From Winogradskyella sp. (GTDB taxonomy: Bacteria > Bacteroidota > Bacteroidia > Flavobacteriales > Flavobacteriaceae), in the NCBI RefSeq assembly GCF_028282165.1, contig NZ_JANQIM010000003.1:1-64000 (forward strand): a DNA stretch of 64,000 bases, given 5' to 3'. Positions 54,413 to 64,000 of the stretch are shown here, one piece after another. The notes under the pieces were generated by a model. That model searched no databases, had not been told where the DNA came from, and saw only the letters and a program-made list of their open reading frames with translations. How positions within the stretch are numbered: position 1 is the first letter of the stretch; the number at the start of each line of letters is the position of its first letter. The translations under genes were made by a program, and so were the position numbers.

Positions 54413-55368
54413 TGTTTAATTTTTTTACAAAATGGATGATACTCACCAACTAAGCCTACGGGCTGTAAATTTCTAATTTTTGAGACTATGTCAATGGAGT
54501 TATAAGCATCATCAATACCAAACCCATTACCGGCTAAAATTTGTTCATAGCTACGCGTATGTAACTCGGTAAACCCACCGCTAAATTCAATGGCCTCACC
54601 GTCTACAGTAATTGATCTAAAAGTTGTGAGCCCTCTATTCTTAACATCTTCTGGTATATAGTCATAACTTACTGATAAAAACCATCTAACATTTGCATTT
54701 TTTAATTTTAAGTAACCTGCGTTGGCGTCTGCAGTCTTAAGGTGGACTTTATTTTCTTCTACATCACCAAAAATCCAACACAACATATCAAAAAAATGAA
54801 CCCCAATATTGGAGGCTATACCTCCAGATTTGGATTCATTGCCTTTCCAAGACACAAAATACCACTTCCCTCTAGAGGTTAAATAAGTTAAATCGATATC
54901 ATAAACCTTATCGGGATTTTCTTTAAGCTCTTTAGATATCCTCCTTTTTAAATCGATGATAGAAGTATGCAAGCGTAGTTGAAGAATATTATTTATCTTT
55001 TGACCCGTTTCTTGCTCAATTAGTTTTAACTGGTCAATATTCCATGGGTTAAGCACTAATGGCTTTTCGCAGATAGCATCAGCACCATTTTTTAATGCAA
55101 ATCGAATATGTGAGTCATGTAAATAATTTGGTGAACATATAGATACGTACTCTATTTTATTACCACTATCGCGATGCCATTTATCTACAAAACGATCAAA
55201 TCTTTCGAATTCAGTAAAAAAACTGGCTTCAGGAAAATGGCTATCCATAATACCTATACCGTCATATGGGTCTAAGGCGGCTATTAGACGGTTGCCCGTA
55301 TCTCTGATCGCTTTCATGTGTCTTGGGGCTATATAACCAGAAGCACCAATTAAGGCAAAATTCTTCAT
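54409..55368 (-). CDS. WlbA/WbpB-like sugar dehydrogenase (Gfo/Idh/MocA family)
   Basis: It has 319 residues. The Rossmann start [23 protein letters not shown] and [19 protein letters not shown]...[14 protein letters not shown] (with catalytic Lys) are those of the WlbA/WbpB group, which oxidises C3 of UDP-N-acetylglucosaminuronate. The usual aminotransferase (WbpE) and C6 dehydrogenase (WbpA) are not in this window. It is the first gene of the 12-gene minus-strand unit. Confidence 0.86.
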   Translation of the reverse strand: MKNFALIGASGYIAPRHMKAIRDTGNRLIAALDPYDGIGIMDSHFPEASFFTEFERFDRFVDKWHRDSGNKIEYVSICSPNYLHDSHIRFALKNGADAICEKPLVLNPWNIDQLKLIEQETGQKINNILQLRLHTSIIDLKRRISKELKENPDKVYDIDLTYLTSRGKWYFVSWKGNESKSGGIASNIGVHFFDMLCWIFGDVEENKVHLKTADANAGYLKLKNANVRWFLSVSYDYIPEDVKNRGLTTFRSITVDGEAIEFSGGFTELHTRSYEQILAGNGFGIDDAYNSIDIVSKIRNLQPVGLVGEYHPFCKKIKQ

Positions 55369-56294
55369 ATTTTAATATTTTTCGCTAGGACTGAATATAT
55401 TTTAATTTCATTTTATAATTATTCAAAAAAGAAACTCAAAATTCGTTATCAATTATCTGTAAAACACGGTAAGTAGGACTGCTATATTAAAAACTTTAAA
55501 AGAGTATAATATTTAGAAACACTTTGTACGCCATAAGGAAATTTAAGCATAAACAATAATTTTCAACTTTATAGTTATTGATTTAAATACTAATGATCCA
55601 ACATAAAATTTTAGACCTAAAAGTACTTTAATATTAGACTATGCAAATCTAAAATAATTAGGCAATCTGAAAGGATTAAATCATTTTTATTGTATGCTAT
55701 TTTTCAACATAAAAAAAAGAGTAGGAAATCAACTACTATTTTTGTTATATTTGTAGAAATCAATCTTTTAATAATCAAATTCGCTCATTTAAGTTTTTGT
55801 AGTTACCGATTATGAAAAACAGACGAAAGTCTATAAATCACACTATAAACTTCAGCAATAGCTTAAAATCTATTGCCACCCCTTTCACCCCCTTATTTTC
55901 AGATTTTTACACACCTTATATCCTAGTTATCAAAAATCAGGGATGTAAGGAATCTTGCTATATATTAACAAAACAATTAAAAATCCCTCATGAAACCAGA
56001 AACTTAGAACAATTACATGACTAGACATTCATTAATTCTTGTGACTATTTCTTAATGTATGTGTCTTATACAACAGTTAACCCTTAAATAATAACATTGG
56101 AGATCCCTAAATTTTATGTGCTCCCTGACTTAACTGCACGTTAAAACCCCATAAAAATCCATTTTCAGTGTTGCATCTGCAGAATTAACAAATTCTAGCG
56201 GAAGTTCTTTGTGTGGTCATATCTGACCGTAAAAAGAGTAACCTTCAAACTATTCTGTTAATCCTGCTCAATTATTAAAATTCGAATAATAGCA
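55369..56294. other. Long intergenic region between the polysaccharide operon and the secreted-protein genes
   Basis: These 926 bases are AT-rich. A minus-strand -7 box candidate (TAGATTTG, plus-strand CAAATCTA at 55644) could start the polysaccharide operon with a leader of about 265 bases. A plus-strand TATATTTG at 55746 is followed by a 70-codon ORF at 55812-56024 (MKNRRKSINHTINFS...) with no recognisable similarity. I cannot tell whether this ORF is real. Nothing else was recognised. Confidence 0.45.
55746..55753 (+). promoter_or_regulatory. Orphan -7 box upstream of a 70-codon ORF
   Basis: TATATTTG fits TAnnTTTG exactly and lies 58 bases before an ATG that opens a basic 70-codon ORF. 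No TTG stands at the expected distance upstream. Confidence 0.3.
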
Positions 56295-59200
56295 ATGAAA
56301 ACGATTTTATTAACACTTGGATTATTTCTACTAAGCTTTACAGGATTTAGCCAAACAACAATTTACCTCGAAGATTTTGAAGGCCAGGCTGGTAAAGGCA
56401 CAGTTGGCCCAGGCGGTAGTAGCCCAACTGTAAACTTAACAGATGTCGATTGGACAATCGATATCAGTAATGTAAATCTTACGGCGACTACCGATTATTT
56501 TAATGTGCTAACCGTGAGCGGAAACGAATTATTGGAAGGTCGTGACCTAGACACCAACGCTACATGGTTTTCACCCATAATTGATATTTCCGATTATACT
56601 AATGTAGGCTTTACTATAGATGTTACGGAGTCTAACGGTACTGGCGGTAACAACCTAGAACCAACAGATACTGTAGTCATAGAATACCGCATCGATTCTG
56701 GTGCTTGGAATGTGGCCTCAATAAATGGAACCATCACAAATGATTACAATCTTACCGTTAGTGGCGAAACCGGCCTATTAGGCTCTACCTTAGAACTACG
56801 AGTTACCATGACCAATGATGGTGGAGGTGAGCGCCAGCGCATAGACAATATAGAAGTTACAGGAGTAGCTGATTGTAATACTGCTTTCTCTTTACCTTTT
56901 AATGAAGGGTTTGAAGGCAGCACTTTTCCACCAGATTGTTGGGAAACCTATAGAGGAACTAATAATTTGGGAACTAACAATGATTGGACAACCTCCACAC
57001 TTGTTGCTAATTCTGGAAATACATCTGCATTTGTAGAATTTGAAGTGGTTTCTGGTGAAAACGCCCAAGACTGGCTAGTAACACCAGCTATTGACTTAGG
57101 AACGGCGCAAGCGCAACTGCGTTTCTTTGCCAGAGAACAATTTACCATAGATTGGAATACAGAATACTCAATCAGGGTTTCGCAAACTTCTGCAACAGAT
57201 ATTTCAAGTTTTACAACAGTTCAAACCTATACCGAACCCGAATTAGGCAATACTTTCAATGAAAAAACCGTTGACCTTTCAGCCTATAGTGGTATCGTTT
57301 ACATTGCATTTGTAATGGAACAAAACGATGGCGACAATTGGTTTTTAGATGATGTGTCCGTTATTGAGATCCCACCATGCTCAATCCCTGAAGATGTTAC
57401 TAATGTCTCAGCAAACTATGACGGAAATGCCATAAATCTTAATTGGGCATTAAGCACTTGTTACGATGATATTTTAGTAGTTGCCAAAGAAGGTAGTGCT
57501 GTAACAGCAACACCCACAGGAGATGGCAGTATATACATTGCTGATTCGGTATTTGGAAATGGCACAGAAATCACCGCTGATGAATTTGTGATTTTTAATA
57601 GCATAGGAAGTGGTGCTGATATAACCAATGTTTTAATTGGCAATACCTATCACTTTGAAATTTTTACCAGAAAAGGAACTACATGGAGTGCAGGCGTACC
57701 AATAAGTATTACGGTAGATTACTGCACGGTAACAGGCGATACTTCTTTTGAGACCTCAATTACACTTGTTGACTTTGGTGCTATTAATAATGTTACGGGG
57801 CAGGGTTCTGGTTATGATGATTTTACATCACAATCTACAAATATTGCTAGAGGTGAATCTGAAGATTTAACCATAAATCTAAACACAGATGGCGATTTTA
57901 GAGTATACAGCTATGCATGGATCGACTGGAACAGAGATGGTGATTTTAACGATGTAGGTGAAACTTATGACCTTGGCGAAGCAGATAATACGCCCGATGG
58001 CCCAACATCCAATAGCCCTTTAACTATTACGGCTCCAGTAGATGCGGCTTTAGGCGATACAAGATTACGCGTATTGTGTCAATACTTTTCTTTCGCTGTT
58101 CCTACAAATGGCCCTTGTGATGGTTCTACAGATGGAGAAATAGAAGATTATACCGTCACAGTACTTCCTGGGACAACCTATACCTATGATGATGGTTGGT
58201 CGCCATCAGACCCTAATGGTGTAGCTACACTTGCCAATCCAATACAAGTTATAAGAGGTAATGCCATATTTTCTAGTTCTACACAATGTGAAAGCATAGT
58301 AGTTAATCCCGCGGCAAGTATAACGGTAAACAGTGGCGTTATGTTAGATATAGCAAACGATCTAGATTTAGAATCATCAAATATTGCATTTTCTAGTCTT
58401 ATTTTAGATGGTACAATAAATGGAAACATCAATTATTACAGACATGTTAATGCTGCCAGTGGTAATGGTACAACAACTGGAAATAACGACCTTATAAGTG
58501 CTCCTTTACAGGGACAAACATTTGGTGAATTGAGTGCCACCAACCCAAATATATTATCTGGAACCATTGGTGGAAACCCAGCCTTTTTATTTGGTCCATT
58601 TGACCCATCCACAAGTACTTATATTAATTACACGCCAGCTAATAACACGGATCCTTTAATGACAGGAATTGGATACCGCACAGGATCTACAGATAATGAC
58701 AGTTATGTATTTAATGGGAATGTTGAAACTGGCGCAGTGGAAATAAATGTTACGAGTGGTGGTGCAACGAATTGGAACCTTGTAGGAAACCCGTACCCGA
58801 GTTATATCAATGTACAAGCTGTACTAAATGAAACAACCAATAGAAATCGTTTTGACGAAAATGCCGTTGGTATTTATGGTTATGATGGAAGTGCAACTGA
58901 TGGCTGGACTATATTTAATTTAGCAACTACTAATGAGTCTACTATTATTGCACCAGGACAAGGCTTCTTCATTGATGCTGAAACCTCAGGTATTTTCAGG
59001 TTTACACCAGCCATGAGAACTACTGGTACTGCTGATGATTTTATTCAAGGAAGAAACTCTAACCCTCTAGTTTATCTTAAACTTAAGTTGAATAGCAACA
59101 GCAGTAGTTTTCATACTGACTTTTATTTTAATGATAATGCAAGTACGGGTTTGGATCAAGGTTATGATGCATCTGTTTGGAATAGCATTCCCGCAAACTT

Positions 59201-59753
59201 TTCGGTACATTCATATTTAGTAGACAATGATAATGGTAGAGCCATGGCTTTACAGGCATTGCATAGTGATGACGTTTCAAACATTACAGTTCCTTTAGGC
59301 GTTAATGCAAACCCCAGTGAAACTGTAACCTTTTCAATTTTAGAATCCACATTACCAAATGGTATTGAGGTATATTTAGAAGACACCTTATTAGAAACGG
59401 CAACACTACTTAATGATGAGAATCATAATGTGATACTAGACAATGCTGTAATTGGTAAAGGTCGTTTTTATCTAAGGTTTGTTAACCAAGCTTTAAGCAT
59501 TAATGAAAATACCTTAGACCAGTTACAAATTTTCACTAATCAAGAGCAAAGGACACTCGTTATCAAAGGTCAGCTTGCTAGTACATCTCAACTAAGGCTA
59601 TACGACTTACAAGGCCGACTCCTAAAAAACCTGAAATTAAAAGAAAACGCAAACTCCCAAGATATAGATTTAGCGCAACTCCCTTCAGGCATTTTTATAG
59701 TTGATATTCAAAGTGATAATGCTAACAAAACACAGAAGATCGTCCTTAATTAA
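56295..59753 (+). CDS. Large secreted protein with GEVED-type domain and T9SS type A sorting domain
   Basis: It has 1152 residues with a signal peptide (MKTILLTLGLFLLSFTGFSQ). Two jellyroll/'choice-of-anchor J'-like domains are visible (about 20-190, and 195-355 with LPFNEGFEGSTFPPDCWE...NWFLDDVSVIE). A GEVED-like domain covers about 475-620 (SYAWIDWNRDGDFNDVGETY...DGEIEDYTVTV). A roughly 450-residue module begins YTYDDGWSPSDPNGV, and a C-terminal sorting domain (LRLYDLQGRLLKNLKL...LPSGIFIVDIQS...KIVLN) directs type IX export to the cell surface. Ligand or enzyme activity is not evident. A terminator follows. Confidence 0.85.
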   Translation: MKTILLTLGLFLLSFTGFSQTTIYLEDFEGQAGKGTVGPGGSSPTVNLTDVDWTIDISNVNLTATTDYFNVLTVSGNELLEGRDLDTNATWFSPIIDISDYTNVGFTIDVTESNGTGGNNLEPTDTVVIEYRIDSGAWNVASINGTITNDYNLTVSGETGLLGSTLELRVTMTNDGGGERQRIDNIEVTGVADCNTAFSLPFNEGFEGSTFPPDCWETYRGTNNLGTNNDWTTSTLVANSGNTSAFVEFEVVSGENAQDWLVTPAIDLGTAQAQLRFFAREQFTIDWNTEYSIRVSQTSATDISSFTTVQTYTEPELGNTFNEKTVDLSAYSGIVYIAFVMEQNDGDNWFLDDVSVIEIPPCSIPEDVTNVSANYDGNAINLNWALSTCYDDILVVAKEGSAVTATPTGDGSIYIADSVFGNGTEITADEFVIFNSIGSGADITNVLIGNTYHFEIFTRKGTTWSAGVPISITVDYCTVTGDTSFETSITLVDFGAINNVTGQGSGYDDFTSQSTNIARGESEDLTINLNTDGDFRVYSYAWIDWNRDGDFNDVGETYDLGEADNTPDGPTSNSPLTITAPVDAALGDTRLRVLCQYFSFAVPTNGPCDGSTDGEIEDYTVTVLPGTTYTYDDGWSPSDPNGVATLANPIQVIRGNAIFSSSTQCESIVVNPAASITVNSGVMLDIANDLDLESSNIAFSSLILDGTINGNINYYRHVNAASGNGTTTGNNDLISAPLQGQTFGELSATNPNILSGTIGGNPAFLFGPFDPSTSTYINYTPANNTDPLMTGIGYRTGSTDNDSYVFNGNVETGAVEINVTSGGATNWNLVGNPYPSYINVQAVLNETTNRNRFDENAVGIYGYDGSATDGWTIFNLATTNESTIIAPGQGFFIDAETSGIFRFTPAMRTTGTADDFIQGRNSNPLVYLKLKLNSNSSSFHTDFYFNDNASTGLDQGYDASVWNSIPANFSVHSYLVDNDNGRAMALQALHSDDVSNITVPLGVNANPSETVTFSILESTLPNGIEVYLEDTLLETATLLNDENHNVILDNAVIGKGRFYLRFVNQALSINENTLDQLQIFTNQEQRTLVIKGQLASTSQLRLYDLQGRLLKNLKLKENANSQDIDLAQLPSGIFIVDIQSDNANKTQKIVLN

Positions 59754-59781
59754 ATAGAGTAAGGGTATGTATTTAAATTAG

Positions 59782-59806
59782 AGCGCACAGTAGTGCGCTT
59801 TTTTTG
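59782..59806 (+). terminator. Terminator after the first secreted protein gene
   Basis: AGCGCAC and GTGCGCT pair perfectly around a 4-base loop, followed by a run of seven T. Confidence 0.9.
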
Positions 59807-59895
59807 ATTCAATATTAGCCTGTTTTAAAATAAATCTTAAAATTAATATTAACGCTTTGTTAATATCTAAATGTATGTGAAGTGTATGGTTTTAC

Positions 59896-59903
59896 TATAT
59901 TTG
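59896..59903 (+). promoter_or_regulatory. -7 box of the second secreted protein gene
   Basis: TATATTTG fits TAnnTTTG and lies 71 bases before the ATG at 59974, so this gene probably has its own promoter in addition to the upstream terminator. The -33 box is unclear. Confidence 0.45.
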
Positions 59904-59973
59904 TCTCCCCTTTACTATCAAGTACTTAGGGAAATTTATTTTTTTATCGACAAAAAACATATTTTATAGACAT

Positions 59974-62900
59974 ATGAAACATTTTTACCCCTTTTTGTTT
60001 ACACTTTTAATAAGTAGCCTTGGTTTTAGTCAAACCACAATTTACACCCAAGATTTTGAAACACTCAATACAGGATATACTGCTTCTGCAACAGAAGGGT
60101 CTGGATTCATAGATGTTTTCAATAGAACTGTAGCTAATGTTGGAGGTAACACTACTAATGTCTGGGCTGTTGAGGACACCAATATAACTCCTGCAACAAT
60201 TACCTTAGACCAAATAGATGTTACAGGATTCTCAGATTTTACATTCTCTATCGATATGATCGCACATCATTTCAATGATTGGGATAATTCCGATACTTTC
60301 TCTATAACTTATTCATTAGATGGTGGTGCCTCACAAAACCTACTTTGGGTGCGTAACAATGGTGCTACTTTTAACCAACTACCTTCTTTAGACACTGATT
60401 TTGATGGCATTGGGGATTGTGGTGCAGGTACTTTACCTGCATTAACTACTGGGACTAGTGGGTGTAGTACAAGCAGTGATGTCTTTGCTACTTTTTCTTC
60501 TAGTACAATTGCTCTGAGTGGGAACTCTACTTTGGACATCACTCTGTCTTTTGAAGGGTTAGATGCAAATGATGAAGGCATATATTTAGATAATATTGAA
60601 GTAGTCGCTACATCAGCTTCGACTGATACAGAAGTCCAGTTCGCATCTGCATCTGCTTCGGTTTCAGAAGGTGACGGCACTTATAATTTAGAAGTAGCAA
60701 TAACAAATGAAGATACCAATCCAACTCAAGTTGAGGTTGCTTTAACTACTGGTGATGCTGCTGACATTAACAATTACACTACACAAACGGTTACTTTTCC
60801 TGCTAGTAGCTCTGCTAACGAAACTGTCGTTATCACCATCACTGATGATATGGTTTTTGAAAGCGACGAAACTCTAACCTTTACATTGCAAAATGTTTCG
60901 GGTGGCAACAATGCCCAAATTGGTGTACAAAATACATTCGATTTAACCATTACCAATAATGATCTTGCACCTCCCATAACACTTCCATATAATGAAGATT
61001 TTGCCGATTGTGGTGCAGCTGAATGGTTCACTTTTGACCAAGCTGGTGACGATGGAGATGTGTGGACCTGCGGTTCGGGAGAATACGCTATGAATGGTTT
61101 TGGTGGCTCTGTAGATGATATTGACTGGCTAATCTCTAATTTCAGAGTTGATTTTGATGCACAGTCTAACGAAACCATTGTGGTAGAAACACGCAATCGT
61201 TTCGGAAACTTAGTTAACGAAGCTGGTGAATTTGAGCTTCGTTATTCAACAGATTACGCAGGATCTGGCGATCCTACTTTGGCAACATGGACGCCTTTAA
61301 CTTTTGACCCGGCAAATACTTCAGACAATGCTACATTATCGGCAATCACAGCAACTAATGTAGATGCTTCAGGAATTACTGGAATTGCATATTTGGCCTT
61401 TGTTTATGATATGACAGGCGTTGGTGCTGAAGACTGGAGAGTTTCTGATGTATCAATTGTCTCTGGAACCCCTCCAACAGAAGTGGAATTTTTAATGACT
61501 TCCGCAACTGTTTCTGAAGGATCTGGAACTTATGATTTGGAGTTTACGATCACAAATGAAGATGCAATCAATGATACAACTTTCGATGTTGTTTTAACTT
61601 CAGGAACTGCAGTTGATATTGACAATTATACAACTCAGCTTGTGACATTTACTGGAGGTAGCTCAACAAACCAAATTGTTACTATCACTATAACAGACGA
61701 TGCCATTGAAGAATTAGACGAAATTTTCACCTTTGAAATTCAAAATGTCGCTGGTGGAAATAGCGCTGTTGTAGGTTCTAACAATTCATTCGACCTAACT
61801 ATCGCAGCTAACGACGCACCAGCTGTTCCGGCTGGGTGGCAAATTTCTACTTTAGACACAGCATTCATTATTGACTTTGAAGCCACAGTTACGGATGTTA
61901 ATGTGGATGCTTATGCAGGTACAGGATTTGAGTCATCACCTGCAAGTGGACAATTAGACTCTGATGCTTGGGCCGTGACAGGACTGTCTGATGGTTCATT
62001 GTCTTTTGGCGGAACGGGAACAAGTGGAGATTTCACAGGAGCTGACGATGGTGGTGTAACTGGTGGTGGATTGTATGACTTTGATACTGGCAGCGGTAAT
62101 AGCACATTTGGATTTCAACCTACTGGAGGTGATTTTACTCCTGGAACTATTACTTTGAGAGCACAAAACCAAACAGGAAGTACGGTGACTTCAGCTGACA
62201 TCGCTTATTTAATCTATGTATTTAACAACGAAGCTAGGTCGGGATCCTTTAACTTTTCTTATAGTACTGATGATATTTCATATACTGCAATTCCAGCCCT
62301 AGATTTTACCAGTGACGCAGCTGAAGATACGACACCTAATTGGGAGTCTAACTTCAGATCTACCGTGATAACAGGACTTTCTATTCTTAATGGTGAATAC
62401 CTATATTTAAGATGGACGTTTAATGATGTTTCAGGAAGTGGCAGTAGAGACGAATTTGCATTAGATGATATTTCTCTAAAGTTTAACCCTACATCTTTTA
62501 CTTACACCTATGATAATGCATGGTTCCCAAGTGACCCTAATGGTGTTTCTACAGGGGTTGACAATATTATTGTTAGTGCGGGAGATGCAATATTAACGAC
62601 CAACACAACATGTAACCAGTTTACAGTTTCAGAGGGCGCTAGCCTTACCATTAACTCTGGTGTGACCTTAACGGCCAGCACCTTGGATTTAGATTCAACC
62701 TCAGATGAGTTTGCCTCATTGATTTTAGATGGTACTTTAGCTGGTGGTACTGCAGGTAATGTCACTTACAGAAGATATATTAATGGTGCTGGTAGTGGTA
62801 CCACTGGAGGAAATGATTTGATTACGTCACCAGTAACAGGAGTGTCTTTCGTTGATTTTGTACAAGACCCAGAAAACGAATTTAACTTGTTTGGAAGTCC

Positions 62901-64000
62901 TGACAATGGTTCTACAAGTATTTTAGAGTACTTGTTTGGGCCTTTTGATAATGAATTAGCAGGCGACTATGTTACCTATTTTATTAACGACCCATTAAAT
63001 GGTGGGGCGCCAGTTGGTGATGGTGACGATGCATCTGAAACCATTGATCCTGTCAAGGGCTATAGAGCAGGTACTTTTGGTGGAACAACACTGGCCTTTA
63101 GAGGTGGTATAAATTCTGGTAGTGTCAGTACTTCTGATTTTAACGACTATGGATTCGATGCTCCAGATATTGAGATATGGAATTTAGTGGGTAACCCATA
63201 TCCTAGTTATTTAGATGCTCAAGCTTTTCTAACTACTAATGGTGGTGTCATAGACGAAACTGTTTTAGATCCTAATTTCAATGCCATTTATGCTTATAAT
63301 GATAATACGGATGGCGCTAGTAGATGGACCATCATCAATAGTGTGCAAAACAACACAAGAAATATTGCACCAGGTCAAGGCTTTTTTGTAGCTTCTAATG
63401 GAACTGGACAGCTAAGTTTCACACCTGCAATGCGAACTACTGTGGGTACGGATGATTTTATATTGGGCAGAAATACAAATGTCATTACACATTTAGGTTT
63501 AACCTTATCCAATGACCAAGAAATCTATGAAACAGATTTTTATTTTACATCAAATGCATCTACTAGTCTAGATCCTAGTTACGATGCTGGTGTTTATAGC
63601 GGTAATGCTTCAGGGTTCTCTTTGTATTCACATTTAGTTGAAGACAATCAAGGTATTCCTATGGCTATACAATCCCTTGGTGAAACAGACTATGATGACG
63701 TTGTTATACCTCTCGGTGTAAATTCTAATCAGGGTGAGCAAATCACCTTTAGTATTACAGATAATAACTTGCCGAGTTCGGTAAATGTGTATTTGGAAGA
63801 CAACGTTACTAATACATTTACACTATTAAATACTTCGGATTATATCTTAACACCAAATACGAATTTAGCAGGAACGGGAAGATTCTTTCTTCATTTCACC
63901 AATAGTCCACTTTCAGTAACTGATGACCCATTTTATAGTTTGACAATATATACTTCAAATCGCTCAATTAACATTGCTGGTGAAGTTGACGACAACACCA
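59974..64000 (+). CDS. Large secreted Calx-beta protein with T9SS-type C terminus (3' partial)
   Basis: This gene is absent from the ORF track because it has no stop in the window. ATG at 59974 opens a signal peptide (MKHFYPFLFTLLISSLGFSQ), and the same frame reads through to base 64000, giving about 1342 visible residues. A jellyroll-like domain comes first (TTIYTQDFETLNTGY), then two Calx-beta repeats (SASASVSEGDGTYNLEVAITN and ATVSEGSGTYDLEFTITN) separated by another anchor-type domain. Then comes the module starting YTYDNAWFPSDPNGV, shared with the upstream gene. The last visible residues (LSVTDDPFYSLTIYTSN) match the start of its neighbour's sorting domain. All minus-strand ORFs here are shadows. 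Confidence 0.88.
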   Translation, partial: MKHFYPFLFTLLISSLGFSQTTIYTQDFETLNTGYTASATEGSGFIDVFNRTVANVGGNTTNVWAVEDTNITPATITLDQIDVTGFSDFTFSIDMIAHHFNDWDNSDTFSITYSLDGGASQNLLWVRNNGATFNQLPSLDTDFDGIGDCGAGTLPALTTGTSGCSTSSDVFATFSSSTIALSGNSTLDITLSFEGLDANDEGIYLDNIEVVATSASTDTEVQFASASASVSEGDGTYNLEVAITNEDTNPTQVEVALTTGDAADINNYTTQTVTFPASSSANETVVITITDDMVFESDETLTFTLQNVSGGNNAQIGVQNTFDLTITNNDLAPPITLPYNEDFADCGAAEWFTFDQAGDDGDVWTCGSGEYAMNGFGGSVDDIDWLISNFRVDFDAQSNETIVVETRNRFGNLVNEAGEFELRYSTDYAGSGDPTLATWTPLTFDPANTSDNATLSAITATNVDASGITGIAYLAFVYDMTGVGAEDWRVSDVSIVSGTPPTEVEFLMTSATVSEGSGTYDLEFTITNEDAINDTTFDVVLTSGTAVDIDNYTTQLVTFTGGSSTNQIVTITITDDAIEELDEIFTFEIQNVAGGNSAVVGSNNSFDLTIAANDAPAVPAGWQISTLDTAFIIDFEATVTDVNVDAYAGTGFESSPASGQLDSDAWAVTGLSDGSLSFGGTGTSGDFTGADDGGVTGGGLYDFDTGSGNSTFGFQPTGGDFTPGTITLRAQNQTGSTVTSADIAYLIYVFNNEARSGSFNFSYSTDDISYTAIPALDFTSDAAEDTTPNWESNFRSTVITGLSILNGEYLYLRWTFNDVSGSGSRDEFALDDISLKFNPTSFTYTYDNAWFPSDPNGVSTGVDNIIVSAGDAILTTNTTCNQFTVSEGASLTINSGVTLTASTLDLDSTSDEFASLILDGTLAGGTAGNVTYRRYINGAGSGTTGGNDLITSPVTGVSFVDFVQDPENEFNLFGSPDNGSTSILEYLFGPFDNELAGDYVTYFINDPLNGGAPVGDGDDASETIDPVKGYRAGTFGGTTLAFRGGINSGSVSTSDFNDYGFDAPDIEIWNLVGNPYPSYLDAQAFLTTNGGVIDETVLDPNFNAIYAYNDNTDGASRWTIINSVQNNTRNIAPGQGFFVASNGTGQLSFTPAMRTTVGTDDFILGRNTNVITHLGLTLSNDQEIYETDFYFTSNASTSLDPSYDAGVYSGNASGFSLYSHLVEDNQGIPMAIQSLGETDYDDVVIPLGVNSNQGEQITFSITDNNLPSSVNVYLEDNVTNTFTLLNTSDYILTPNTNLAGTGRFFLHFTNSPLSVTDDPFYSLTIYTSNRSINIAGEVDDNT

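Noticed and set aside
55812-56024. 70-codon ORF MKNRRKSINHTINFS...
   Set aside because: Not listed as a gene because only a -7 box supports it; it has no recognisable domain or signal peptide. Kept as a finding for checking.
60309-62765. Minus-strand ORFs of 64-140 codons at the right end
   Set aside because: They are shadows of the open plus-strand frame from 59974, which the ORF track omitted because its stop is outside the window.
1-64000. CRISPR array, tRNA or rRNA genes
   Set aside because: No regularly spaced short repeats and no tRNA- or rRNA-like sequence were noticed on either strand; a tRNAscan or Infernal run was not possible.

Overview
The window looks like chromosomal DNA of a marine-type member of the Flavobacteriaceae (Bacteroidota). 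It is AT-rich, promoters carry TAnnTTTG-type -7 boxes, and it encodes a type IX secretion (T9SS) sorting-domain pair, a PorT-like protein, TamL, menaquinone methylation, DUF5723/DUF6029 outer-membrane proteins and an Omp28-like lipoprotein. Genus cannot be fixed by eye.

Region 1 (1-9.8 kb) is an Rhs 'tip' array. The 3' end of an rhs gene enters from outside the window. It is followed by four more cassettes, each a short near-identical copy of the Rhs core end fused to a different C-terminal toxin-like domain, with a small gene directly behind it. The recognisable effectors are an L,D-transpeptidase (YkuD) fold and an NlpC/P60 fold, and both are followed by predicted lipoproteins. The unrecognised effectors are followed by membrane proteins, one of them a CPBP-family protein. 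An additional MORN/YwqK-like gene is frameshifted in a T9 run. Three of the immunity-type genes are followed by a related 53-nt element, and the array ends in a 40-bp Rhs remnant beside a structured intergenic element.

Region 2 (9.8-35.8 kb) is mostly core genome: an alpha/beta hydrolase, a response-regulator-like protein without the phospho-acceptor Asp, an OMP/lipoprotein pair, TrkH-TrkA potassium uptake, menG(ubiE)-porT, a SpoU methyltransferase, TamL, fructose-bisphosphate aldolase, AccD, rpsO, pnp, a TlpA/DUF6029 pair divergent from an Omp28-like protein, rpoD, a BLUF photoreceptor coupled to rpe, and a CBS-domain protein.

Region 3 (35.9-55.4 kb) is an exopolysaccharide/O-antigen-type locus, all on the minus strand. 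Wza-Wzc and a WecA-like initiating transferase follow an almost gapless 12-gene unit: WlbA-like oxidoreductase, WbpD-like acetyltransferase, WecB epimerase, Wzx flippase, four glycosyltransferases, asparagine synthase, Wzy-like polymerase, an MBOAT plus SGNH-like O-acylation pair, and a WecG/TagA transferase. The precursor genes point to acetamido-mannose or diacetamido-uronic acid sugars with O-acetylation.

Region 4 (56.3-64 kb) holds two tandem large secreted proteins sharing a roughly 500-residue C-terminal module. The first ends in a T9SS type A sorting domain; the second runs off the window and is missing from the ORF track because it has no stop here.

No tRNA, rRNA, CRISPR array or intact transposase was recognised.
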